Source of the DNA: an uncultured Taibaiella sp. | Lineage (GTDB): Bacteria > Bacteroidota > Bacteroidia > Chitinophagales > Chitinophagaceae | Length of the DNA: 6,111 nucleotides | Reading direction: 5' to 3' | Assembly: GCA_937871155.1 (NCBI GenBank) | Contig: CALMXV010000191.1 | Coordinates: 1-6,111 of the forward strand | In this document: piece by piece, positions 1-6,111 of the stretch | How positions within the stretch are numbered: position 1 is the stretch's first letter | Layout: every line of letters starts with the position of its first letter | The notes under the pieces: model-generated | Database searches by the model: none | Told to the model about the DNA's origin: nothing | Seen by the model: the letters and a program-made list of their open reading frames with translations, nothing else | Position numbers and translations under genes: made by a program

Positions 1-2690
1 ACAATCTCATCATTTGAGCTATAAATGAAGATGTGTAAAGGTTGAGCACAGGAAACAACATTATGCTTAATACAATTTTCAACTAATATTTGGATGGCAA
101 GCGGCATTATTAATTTACTTTTTTGGACTTCCTCATCTATGTTGATGTCTATTAGTAAGGCTTCACCAAAGCGACAAGTTTGAATATAAATATAGCTTTG
201 AAGTATGGATAGTTCCTCATGAAGCGGTATTAAATCTTTGTCTTTATACGATAAAATATTTCGATAGAAGTCAGATAAATGAACGGTATATTCTAAGGCG
301 GTTTCTTTGTCCTCTTCTATGATATTGATAAGGGTATTAAAACTATTAAATAAAAAATGAGGCTTTACTTGGCTTTTAAGATGCTCGTATTCATAAATAT
401 GCTTTTCTCGTTCCAGTTGGTTGAGCCGAATAATATTTGATTCTCTTTTTCTTATTATCATATATACGATACTTACAGATAAAATAGAGGTTGATAGGAT
501 AAACCAGATAGATTGCCAAAACGGTTTAGCAATGTTGAATGTCATGATGTCTTCATGAGCCTTATTGAAGTTATCGCTTAAAGATACTTGTACTCTGAAT
601 ATATAACTACCGGAGTTAAGCTGTGCAAAAGAGACGGAGGTCTCGTTGGTATATATCCAAGTACTATCATAGCCTTCTAGTTTGTACCGATAATGTAAGG
701 GTTCGGAATTGATAGTAGATACACCTTCAAATGTAAAGGAGATGTGATTATCTTCTGAAGCAAAATCTCGTTGAAATGGAAGAAGATTTTTAAAAAACAA
801 TCCTTGTTTTACTATCTCAATTTTCGGAAGGATGGTAGTGTTTTTTTCTGAGGCACTAAACATCATGATGCCTTCTTCATACGGTACAAATACATTACCG
901 AAGCAATCTGAAGTGATACAGTTTAATGATTTGGACGTACTGTCAATCCCTAAGCCTAATCTACGATTGATATGTCTAAATTGTTGGTCTTTTGCCACCC
1001 ATTGGTCAATTCCTCGTTTATGAACCACGATAATATTGGCATTGTTTTGAGCAGCAATAGCTGTAATATTAGGGTCTTGCAACCCATCTTTTAAGTTGAC
1101 AAGATGCCATCTTTTCCCATCATATTTATACAGTCCTTTATCAAAGGAACTAGCCCAAACGGATTCTTTATTATCTGAAGTAACATTATAGAATACGGTA
1201 CTATTAATACCCAAACTACTATCCCATTGAGTGAAGACACCACTGTTGAAACTTACAATTCCGGCACCATCGGTAGCCATCCAAATGGTATTTTTTTCAT
1301 CAGCCTGCAATTGATACACATAGTCGGTACCCACTCCATTATGTTTATTAAAATGATTTACTGGTAAGGCTTCTGTTGTGATATTTAAAACATCAATACC
1401 ATTAAAACTTGCCACCCAAAGTTCTTGCTTTCGTTGAGTAATACTGAGTATATGTGAGTTGATTAATGTGGGAGAGTTTTCTATTGGCTGTAGTTGATTA
1501 GTAGTTGTATGATATTTAAATAGCCCCTTACCGTAGGTGCCTATCCATATTGTGTTCTTAGTACTCGAATACAAGCAGGTTATATCAGCTGGTAGCGTAA
1601 TAGCGAACGTTGGACTATTGTTATTAGATGTATTTAGGGAATAAAGTTTCTTGCCTTGAGTAAACCACAACACACCAAGTGAATCACAAGTCATGGATGT
1701 ATAATCTTGTAATTTAAAATGAGAGGATAGTTTAAAGTCTGTTAGATAAATTCCGGTTAGCATTAGAAGCCCTTTGTTGGTAGCACACCAAAGATTGTCA
1801 GCAGCATCTTTTTTAATTTTATGAAGCTTAGTGTTGGCTTGTTTTGTCGCTTTAATTATTAAGCTATCTGCCTGTAGTTTTATAGATAATATATAGCTTA
1901 AGTCAGTGATAGCCCAAGCAGAAGAATCATTAAGTACAAGGATGTCGTTAACAGCGCCATAGTTCCAAGGTGTGGAATTTTTAAAATTCAAAAGGTTTTT
2001 TTTACTGTCATCATAAACAAATACACCAGCTTGTTGTGTGCCAATCCAATATCGTTGATGATTGGGAATCGCAGCAATGCAAGTAGTAATATCGTCTTGT
2101 AATCCATGTTCTGTTCCATAGTTTTCAATTTGGATAGTTTTATTAAAACTTATGGTACTAAAACCATTATCGGTACAAGCTATTAACTTGTTTTTATTCC
2201 ATACAATATCACTCACATAATTATCTGCTAGCCCATGAAGATTATTTATAGTGAATAGATTATTGTACAAGCTAAGGTAGAGACCTTCGTCTTCAGTAGC
2301 TATCACCATCATTACTTCGTTGATAGGGTAAATGGCTTTAATAGTGCTGCGAATGAGAGCGTTTCTAAATTGCAAATGGATTAAAGAATCTCCTTTTACA
2401 ATAGCTATTTTACCATTATGATATCCAACATATACGTGATTGCCAGTTGTAGTTATTGCCGTAAATTTTGAGTTGCAGGTATCATAAATTTTAGATAACA
2501 CTTTACCATTATATTTTAGCAGAGCGTCATTAGTACACAGCCAAACAATACCGGATGAAGGTTGGATAGACAAATCCACAACATTTACGGGCATTTCAGG
2601 CTCGTTTATCCAAACGTGTTTGCTAAATGTGGTTTGTGCCCAAGCATAGGACATTACAAAATTGAATAGGAGAATTAATGCATACTTCAT
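1..2690 (-). CDS. Two-component sensor histidine kinase with double beta-propeller sensor, Y_Y_Y domain and LytS-type kinase (C-terminus cut by window edge)
   Basis: The frame is open from an ATG at 2690 to base 1, giving 896 codons with no stop; the C-terminus is missing. Residues 1-18 form a signal peptide (cleavage near AWA|Q). About 14 propeller motifs follow (residues ~37-612), recognisable by lines such as NTIWIGTYGKGLFKY and NLWCATNKGLLML; this fits two seven-bladed propellers. A Y_Y_Y domain (~646-715) contains YRYKLEGYDSTW. One membrane helix lies at ~726-748, then a short charged coiled linker. The cytoplasmic part carries the His_kinase (LytS/YehU) motif QVKPHFLFNSFNTL with the phospho-accepting His778, and the N-box ENCIKHN at 871-877; the ATP-binding G-boxes would lie beyond the edge. 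Family knowledge says such proteins sense a periplasmic ligand, often a glycan breakdown product, and phosphorylate a LytTR-type regulator. The ligand cannot be read from the sequence. The ATG overlaps the stop of the upstream YceI-like gene. Confidence 0.95.
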   Translation of the reverse strand, partial: MKYALILLFNFVMSYAWAQTTFSKHVWINEPEMPVNVVDLSIQPSSGIVWLCTNDALLKYNGKVLSKIYDTCNSKFTAITTTGNHVYVGYHNGKIAIVKGDSLIHLQFRNALIRSTIKAIYPINEVMMVIATEDEGLYLSLYNNLFTINNLHGLADNYVSDIVWNKNKLIACTDNGFSTISFNKTIQIENYGTEHGLQDDITTCIAAIPNHQRYWIGTQQAGVFVYDDSKKNLLNFKNSTPWNYGAVNDILVLNDSSAWAITDLSYILSIKLQADSLIIKATKQANTKLHKIKKDAADNLWCATNKGLLMLTGIYLTDFKLSSHFKLQDYTSMTCDSLGVLWFTQGKKLYSLNTSNNNSPTFAITLPADITCLYSSTKNTIWIGTYGKGLFKYHTTTNQLQPIENSPTLINSHILSITQRKQELWVASFNGIDVLNITTEALPVNHFNKHNGVGTDYVYQLQADEKNTIWMATDGAGIVSFNSGVFTQWDSSLGINSTVFYNVTSDNKESVWASSFDKGLYKYDGKRWHLVNLKDGLQDPNITAIAAQNNANIIVVHKRGIDQWVAKDQQFRHINRRLGLGIDSTSKSLNCITSDCFGNVFVPYEEGIMMFSASEKNTTILPKIEIVKQGLFFKNLLPFQRDFASEDNHISFTFEGVSTINSEPLHYRYKLEGYDSTWIYTNETSVSFAQLNSGSYIFRVQVSLSDNFNKAHEDIMTFNIAKPFWQSIWFILSTSILSVSIVYMIIRKRESNIIRLNQLEREKHIYEYEHLKSQVKPHFLFNSFNTLINIIEEDKETALEYTVHLSDFYRNILSYKDKDLIPLHEELSILQSYIYIQTCRFGEALLIDINIDEEVQKSKLIMPLAIQILVENCIKHNVVSCAQPLHIFIYSSNDEI

Positions 2691-3319
2691 TTTCTTGGTA
2701 ATAAAGTTGCTTTGATAGATACATGAATCTCTTCAGATAGTTTTTTATATACAACCCTAGGAATTTTTATCTCATGATCAGCTAACAGCACATTAAAATC
2801 AGCTTGAATTCCAATCGAATTTCCATTCACAGTTATTGTAGCAGGAATAATTCGAAGGGTACCTATGCCATGAATTTTAAGCGTGCCTTTGGTTCGGACT
2901 TGATATTTCCCTTTCTTTTGAAGTGGAATATCCTCTATGATTTTTCCTACATAAGTTGCTTGTGGAAATAGGGAAGATTCCATATAGTTTTCATTGAAGT
3001 GCTCTCTTTGAAGTGTACTATTAAAGCCATCGAAACTGACAATCCCAATTCTAAATACATAGGATTTATTTGAGAAATCAATTAACCCTTGTAGGCTTTC
3101 AGAATAAGCTTTTATGATTTCCTCAGGTGCATCAGAGAAAAAATTTACAGCCCCTTTTTTTACTTCATAAATAGGCTGGGCAATTGTTTTGATGGGCATA
3201 CAAAAACAAATAGTTAGTATTAATAAAGCTATTTGTAGGAAGCTATAGTTATTAAATATCCTATTAGTCATCAACTTAAAAGTATTAAATATTAAACTAG
3301 AGTGTCCGTAAATCTTCAT
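2687..3319 (-). CDS. YceI-like family secreted protein (lipocalin-like fold)
   Basis: A 210-residue protein matching the YceI-like pattern. The mature part starts near residue 48 (TIA|QP). It has the REHFNENYME..LFPQATYVGKI region (105-127), which corresponds to the family's D/E-H-F...yP.itF segment, and the GTLKIHGI strand (145-152) typical of YceI 'GxLxixG'. The protein ends in alternating strands (NVLLADHEIKIPR). YceI proteins are periplasmic beta-barrels that bind isoprenoid or amphiphilic molecules; the ligand here is unknown. Its TGA stop overlaps the kinase ATG (ATGA, 2687-2690), so the two genes are probably one operon with coupled translation. The start is uncertain: from the ATG at 3319 the hydrophobic core begins only near residue 28, whereas the in-frame ATG at 3271 (Met17) would give a normal-length signal peptide. 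The longer version is listed. Assignment is by motif only and the family is divergent. Confidence 0.85.
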   Translation of the reverse strand: MKIYGHSSLIFNTFKLMTNRIFNNYSFLQIALLILTICFCMPIKTIAQPIYEVKKGAVNFFSDAPEEIIKAYSESLQGLIDFSNKSYVFRIGIVSFDGFNSTLQREHFNENYMESSLFPQATYVGKIIEDIPLQKKGKYQVRTKGTLKIHGIGTLRIIPATITVNGNSIGIQADFNVLLADHEIKIPRVVYKKLSEEIHVSIKATLLPRK

Positions 3320-3394
3320 TCATATTCGTAAAAATATTTAATGGCAGCTCCCAACAGCTTATTTATAGTAATTTGCACAAAAATATTTTTTTAA
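3320..3394. promoter_or_regulatory. Divergent intergenic region between the YceI-kinase operon and the DUF5683 gene
   Basis: This 75-bp AT-rich spacer must hold the 5' control signals of both flanking genes unless they lie inside coding sequence. On the plus strand GTAATTTG (3368-3375) is one base off the Bacteroidota -7 consensus TAnnTTTG, but no convincing TTG lies about 20 bases upstream. On the minus strand TATTTTTA (3329-3336) is another near match; it would only suit the downstream start at 3271. The pentamer CAGCT occurs twice, ten bases apart, near 3344-3358. I see no clear operator or riboswitch. Promoter positions are guesses; only the divergent layout is certain. Confidence 0.35.
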
Positions 3395-4000
3395 GTGGGT
3401 CGCTTTTTTTTAAGTGTAATTATACTGTTACTATTTACTCCTTTGCTGGGAAATGCACAAGCTTCACAAGATTCAGTCGATAAGATTGATAACAAAAATT
3501 CCCAATCAATAAAAGTTTCTAAAGAGCAATCCCCTACTTCAATAGCTGCTACCATTGATAAGTCAAAACAACACAATCCTAAGAAAGCAGCCTTATACTC
3601 AGCGCTTTTGCCAGGAGCTGGACAACTTTATAATAAGCAATACTGGAAAATACCCGTAGTATATGTTGGTGCAGGTGTAGCCGTTTATTTCTACACAGAA
3701 AATCAAAAAAATTATAGACGCTATCGCAAAGCCTATATCTCTAGATTAGACCCTACATTACCTGATGAAGAGCCATTAAGAAGCGTAGAAGAATTGAAGA
3801 TTTTACAAGATGAATATAAACGTTGGTTAGACCTTACCTCTCTGTTTACTGCCGTTGGTTACACCTTACAAATTTTAGATGCTGTTGTCTTTGCGAATCT
3901 AAAAGACTTCGATATCAGCCAGGATATTTCTTTGCGGCTACAACCCATGGCTATGCCCAATGGCGGTGCCGGTTTCGGCTTAGCCGTTAAGTTTAAGTAA
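3395..4000 (+). CDS. DUF5683 domain-containing membrane protein
   Basis: A 201-residue protein of unknown function. Residues 1-23 look like a signal peptide (FLSVIILLLFTPLLGNAQA), followed by a polar Ser/Lys/Asn-rich stretch to ~60. The DUF5683 core begins with AALYSALLPGAGQLYNKQYW (65-84). It includes a hydrophobic segment at ~85-101, a basic RRYRKAY patch, a second hydrophobic segment at ~148-168, and the signature DAVVFANLKDFDIS (162-175). The length is ordinary for the family. The start is GTG: a TAA stop lies directly in front of it in frame, and the next in-frame ATG is far inside the domain (codon 186), so a non-ATG start is needed. In many Bacteroidota relatives this family sits beside parA/parB, dapB and lepB; none of these is here. 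The gene runs divergently from the YceI-kinase operon and converges on msrB with a 7-bp gap. No reaction is known; an inner-membrane or envelope role is inferred from topology. Confidence 0.88.
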   Translation: MGRFFLSVIILLLFTPLLGNAQASQDSVDKIDNKNSQSIKVSKEQSPTSIAATIDKSKQHNPKKAALYSALLPGAGQLYNKQYWKIPVVYVGAGVAVYFYTENQKNYRRYRKAYISRLDPTLPDEEPLRSVEELKILQDEYKRWLDLTSLFTAVGYTLQILDAVVFANLKDFDISQDISLRLQPMAMPNGGAGFGLAVKFK

Positions 4001-4007
4001 CAGTCAT

Positions 4008-4538
4008 TTATTTTTCATCTAAGGCAACAAAATCAAGTACAATAGAGTTCATACAAAATCGTTTGTAAGTAGGTGCTGGTCCATCGTCGAAGATATGCCC
4101 TAGATGCGAGTTGCAACGAGCGCATTCAACTTCTATACGTTGCATCCCATAGCTGGTATCTTCTTTATATAAAACACTATTATGCCTTATCGGTTCAAAA
4201 AAACTAGGCCACCCACAACTGCTGGCAAACTTTGCATCCGAACGAAAAAGATGATTACCACATACCGCACAGTAATAATCTCCTTTGGTATCTGTTTTCC
4301 AATAGGTACCCGTGAAGGCATATTCCGTTCCTTGTTCACGAGCTACATGATAGATTTCAGCAGATAGAATTCGCTTCCATTCGTCATTGGAAACCTTTAA
4401 GTGGGTCGTATCCTCCCGATTGTAATAGGGGTTATTGGTTTTAAGATTCATACTTTTTTGTTTTTGACCTAGCGAACAATGGCTCATCATGACTAATAGT
4501 ACACTGCATAATAAATAGTAGGAATGTTTTCTGTTCAC
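4008..4538 (-). CDS. msrB: Peptide-methionine (R)-S-oxide reductase, exported form
   Basis: MsrB reduces the R epimer of methionine sulfoxide in oxidised proteins. All expected residues are present in the 176-residue product: zinc-binding pairs C90-x2-C93 (CAVCG) and C139-x2-C142 (CARC), the resolving C108 in CGWPSFF, and the catalytic C162 in KRFCMNS. Also present are the family segments TEYAFTGTYW (71-80), GMQRIEVEC and SHLGHIFDDGPAP. The catalytic domain fills residues ~47-172. The N-terminus (MNRKHSYYLLCSVLLVMMSHC) is a signal sequence; C21 may be a lipidated cysteine, although MSHC is a poor lipobox. This places the enzyme in the periplasm or on a membrane. The start is GTG, the only candidate that gives the signal peptide and lies after the in-frame TAA at 4557-4559. 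Starting instead at Met30 (ATG at 4451) would give a cytosolic enzyme. It lies 72 bp downstream of the M16-like gene on the same strand. Confidence 0.96.
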   Translation of the reverse strand: MNRKHSYYLLCSVLLVMMSHCSLGQKQKSMNLKTNNPYYNREDTTHLKVSNDEWKRILSAEIYHVAREQGTEYAFTGTYWKTDTKGDYYCAVCGNHLFRSDAKFASSCGWPSFFEPIRHNSVLYKEDTSYGMQRIEVECARCNSHLGHIFDDGPAPTYKRFCMNSIVLDFVALDEK

Positions 4539-4546
4539 TAAATAAT

Positions 4547-4568
4547 TTTTATTAGGTTATTAATAAAA
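4547..4568. repeat. Perfect 8-bp inverted repeat upstream of msrB
   Basis: TTTTATTA (4547-4554) and TAATAAAA (4561-4568) are exact reverse complements separated by six bases (GGTTAT). The repeat lies 8 bp before the msrB GTG, in the 72-bp gap after the M16-like gene. It could be an operator for a dimeric regulator or a weak hairpin in the msrB leader. The arms are entirely A/T in an AT-rich background, so chance is a real possibility. Confidence 0.35.
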
Positions 4569-4610
4569 CAGCACTTGTTTGATTTATCCTTTCATTAATT
4601 AGGAAATTTG

Positions 4611-5891
4611 CTATACAACTACAATTTCATAAAGGTCATCAGTGTTGAAATAACGATTTGCCAATATTTTAAGCCCTTTTGGAGATATGGTTTTATAGGT
4701 CTGTATGTTTCTATTGAAGTATGCCTCGTCAAATCCATTCAGGATTAGCGTACGCCAGCGTTGCATAATCTGAAAAGGACCATCTAAATCACCTAATAAA
4801 TTCCCCAATAGATAGTTTTTTACCAACAGTAGTTCTTCCTCAGAAATAAGTTCTTCGCAAAGACGATTCATTTCAAAATAAATTTCCTTAAGTGCCGATT
4901 CTATCACATCTTTCCCTACTTCTGTTTGAATCATAAAAACACCTTCATTTTTAAAAGGTATTTGTGAGCTATAGATACCATAAGTAAACCCTTTTTCCTC
5001 ACGGATATTACTCATTAATCTAGAGCCAAAATAACCACCCAAAACCGTATTAAGAACGACCATCGGTGAAAAATCTTGATGTTGTCTATTGATGAATTTT
5101 TTACCAATTCTTATAGCGCCCTGTACACCATTAGGGTCGTTAGTAATAAATTGTTTTTTTTGAGGGTGAGGGCTTATGGTGTGTTTTAAATCATTAGCAG
5201 CTGTTTGGTGTACAACGGATAAGCCAAAAATGGTATCAATCATTTTTATTTCTTCTGCACCCACCTGTCCACTCAAAAATATTTTTAACGGTGCATTTTG
5301 ATAATGCCTTTGGTAATGATTGTGTATATCGGTGCGCGAAAGAGAAGTAATAGATTCTTTTTGCGTGTATCTTCCATAAGGATGTTCCTCACCAAAGATT
5401 ACTGCATCAATTTTTTGATTCGCTACAAAATCACATTGCTTTAAACTGACTAATAGTTTTTGAGTCGTATTTTGTTGATAAAGTAGAAATTCTTCTTCTG
5501 GAAACACTGCATCCGTTAAGAGTTCCAACACTATAGGTAAAAGCTTTCCTAGATGCTTTTTTAAGGTATAAAGGCTTATAGTAACCCAATCATTACCACA
5601 ACTTACCTGAAGATTTGCTCCATAAAATTCAAAAGATTCATTAATCTGCTGTGATGTTTTATTACTAGTTCCACTTTTTAATAGTGCAGCAGTAGCTTGG
5701 GCAACACTAGGCTTATCTTCTTGCCAAATGCCTGCTGGCAATACCCAATTTACTTCTATTACCTCCTGCACTCCGGCTTGCAGCCAATATAAGGGAATCC
5801 CATTTTGTAAAGTTGTTGTTTGTAATGTGGGTAGATGATACGTAAAACTTACGGCATCATGAATGGGTGGTGCAATGGTTCTATTCAACAC
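4611..5891 (-). CDS. M16-family (insulinase-like) protein lacking the zinc site, probable non-catalytic subunit
   Basis: A ~426-residue protein with the two-lobed M16B layout. The N-terminal lobe contains TLQNGIPLYWL, the ESFEFYGANL segment and VFPEEEF. Where active M16 enzymes have HxxEH before LFKGT, this protein reads QATAA (65-69, before LLKSGT), so both zinc histidines and the catalytic glutamate are gone. HPYGRY (~170-175) is the usual conserved turn. The C-terminal lobe keeps LGGYFGSRLMSNIREEKGF with R297 and Y304, the Arg/Tyr pair that binds substrate in M16 enzymes. Known heterodimeric M16B proteases pair a zinc subunit with such an Arg/Tyr subunit, so this is probably the regulatory or substrate-binding half. 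No partner gene is adjacent in the window. There is no signal peptide, so it is probably cytoplasmic. No ATG is usable: GTG at 5891 was chosen because it gives MLNRTIAPPI, the N-terminus I recall for relatives; TTG at 5897 would add two residues. Confidence 0.88.
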   Translation of the reverse strand: MLNRTIAPPIHDAVSFTYHLPTLQTTTLQNGIPLYWLQAGVQEVIEVNWVLPAGIWQEDKPSVAQATAALLKSGTSNKTSQQINESFEFYGANLQVSCGNDWVTISLYTLKKHLGKLLPIVLELLTDAVFPEEEFLLYQQNTTQKLLVSLKQCDFVANQKIDAVIFGEEHPYGRYTQKESITSLSRTDIHNHYQRHYQNAPLKIFLSGQVGAEEIKMIDTIFGLSVVHQTAANDLKHTISPHPQKKQFITNDPNGVQGAIRIGKKFINRQHQDFSPMVVLNTVLGGYFGSRLMSNIREEKGFTYGIYSSQIPFKNEGVFMIQTEVGKDVIESALKEIYFEMNRLCEELISEEELLLVKNYLLGNLLGDLDGPFQIMQRWRTLILNGFDEAYFNRNIQTYKTISPKGLKILANRYFNTDDLYEIVVV

Positions 5892-6057
5892 AGGCAATAT
5901 TTTTAGCGTATAAAAGTAACTAAAGTGAAAGAATGAGGTCCCTTAAATTGTTTTTAAGAAATAAGTAGTGCATTGTTCTTGATTAATATTATAAGTTACT
6001 TTATTTATTTGCTTTTCTCTTTAATACGCTTATCTTTAATAACAAAATCATAACAAC
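5892..6057. promoter_or_regulatory. Divergent intergenic region between the M16-like gene and the partial plus-strand gene
   Basis: About 166 AT-rich bases between two divergent starts. It contains a small inverted repeat, CTTAAA (5942-5947) and TTTAAG (5953-5958) with a 5-base loop, which could be an operator but is too short to be sure. No minus-strand promoter for the M16-like gene is evident. No RNA gene or other coding region is seen here. Confidence 0.4.
5979..6011 (+). promoter_or_regulatory. Possible Bacteroidota-type promoter for the partial plus-strand gene
   Basis: TTG at 5979-5981 and TTTATTTG at 6004-6011 are separated by 22 bases. This resembles the Bacteroidota sigma-ABfr pattern TTG...TAnnTTTG, with one mismatch (T for A at position 2 of the -7 box). 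Transcription would begin around 6015-6020, leaving a leader of about 40 bases before the ATG at 6058. In DNA this rich in T such matches are frequent. Confidence 0.35.
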
Positions 6058-6111
6058 ATGAAAAAGAAAAATCTTCTAAAAAGCCTTATCTGGGGGGGGG
6101 GGGAAATTTCC
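6058..6111 (+). CDS. N-terminal fragment of a probable exported protein (cut by window edge)
   Basis: The ATG at 6058 opens 18 codons reading MKKKNLLKSLIWGGGEIS up to the last base. The lysine-rich start followed by LLKSLIW looks like the n-region and early hydrophobic core of a signal peptide, as is common in Bacteroidota secreted and outer-membrane proteins. The family cannot be recognised. The frame after codon 12 depends on the exact length of a 12-G run, so the last six residues are unreliable. The position, facing away from the M16-like gene behind a 160-bp spacer with a possible promoter, supports a real gene start. Confidence 0.5.
   Translation, partial: MKKKNLLKSLIWGGGEIS
6092..6103 (+). 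repeat. Homopolymer tract of 12 G
   Basis: Twelve consecutive G lie eight bases from the right end, inside the first codons of the partial gene. Nothing else in this AT-rich window resembles it. It is either a sequencing or assembly artefact at a contig end or a slippage-prone coding tract. Confidence 0.9.

Noticed and set aside
832..1023. Plus-strand open frame of 63 codons
   Set aside because: It lies inside the propeller region of the minus-strand kinase, whose frame is intact and has recognisable domains; the product looks like nothing known.
1..2690. Possible frameshift or pseudogene in the kinase, given its length and missing end
   Set aside because: Translation from 2690 to base 1 gives one continuous frame with all domains in order; only the window edge truncates it.
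3390..3402. 13-base direct repeat TTTAAGTGGGTCG, found again at 4396-4408
   Set aside because: The second copy lies inside msrB codons, and one such match is expected by chance at about this rate in 6 kb.
3391..3576. Minus-strand open frame of 61 codons
   Set aside because: It is antisense to the start of the DUF5683 gene and has no protein-like features.
4001..4007. Possible bidirectional terminator between the convergent DUF5683 and msrB genes
   Set aside because: The gap is only 7 bases and no GC-rich hairpin with a T run is seen across it.
4182..4367. Plus-strand open frame of 61 codons
   Set aside because: It is antisense to the msrB catalytic domain; msrB has all family residues.
5367..5396. 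GEEHPYGRY in the M16-like protein as a substitute zinc site
   Set aside because: HPYG is a conserved structural turn in M16 proteins and lacks the HxxEH spacing; it does not restore a metal site.

Overview
The window looks like an AT-rich chromosomal fragment from a Bacteroidota bacterium, most likely of the Chitinophagaceae/Sphingobacteriia type. Three things point there: a sensor kinase built from two-component-regulator propeller repeats, a Y_Y_Y domain and a LytS-type kinase; a DUF5683 protein, a family largely confined to this phylum; and an M16 peptidase-like protein whose N-terminus (LNRTIAPPI after the start codon) resembles homologues I recall from that group. This placement rests on recalled family knowledge, not on a search. 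No mobile element, CRISPR array, tRNA or rRNA was seen.

Layout. Positions 1-3319 (minus strand) hold a two-gene operon: a YceI-like secreted protein, then a large membrane sensor kinase whose C-terminus runs off the left edge. The two genes overlap by four bases (ATGA). The kinase reading frame is open from 2690 to base 1. A 75-bp divergent intergenic region separates this operon from a plus-strand DUF5683 gene (3395-4000). That gene converges, with a 7-bp gap, on an exported methionine-R-sulfoxide reductase (msrB, 4008-4538, minus). Upstream of msrB on the same strand is an M16-family protein that has lost its zinc site (4611-5891, minus). A second divergent intergenic region (5892-6057) leads to the first 18 codons of a plus-strand gene, which is cut by the right edge just after a run of 12 G.

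How the genes fit together. The YceI-like protein and the kinase are very probably co-expressed and translationally coupled. Both have a periplasmic part, so a shared envelope- or ligand-sensing role is a reasonable hypothesis. The cognate response regulator, if adjacent, lies beyond base 1. msrB and the M16 protein may be co-transcribed (72-bp gap), both touching protein quality control, but that link is weak. Nothing here is a clearly new system. The points most worth a second look are the YceI-kinase coupling, the orphan zinc-less M16 subunit and the terminal G tract.
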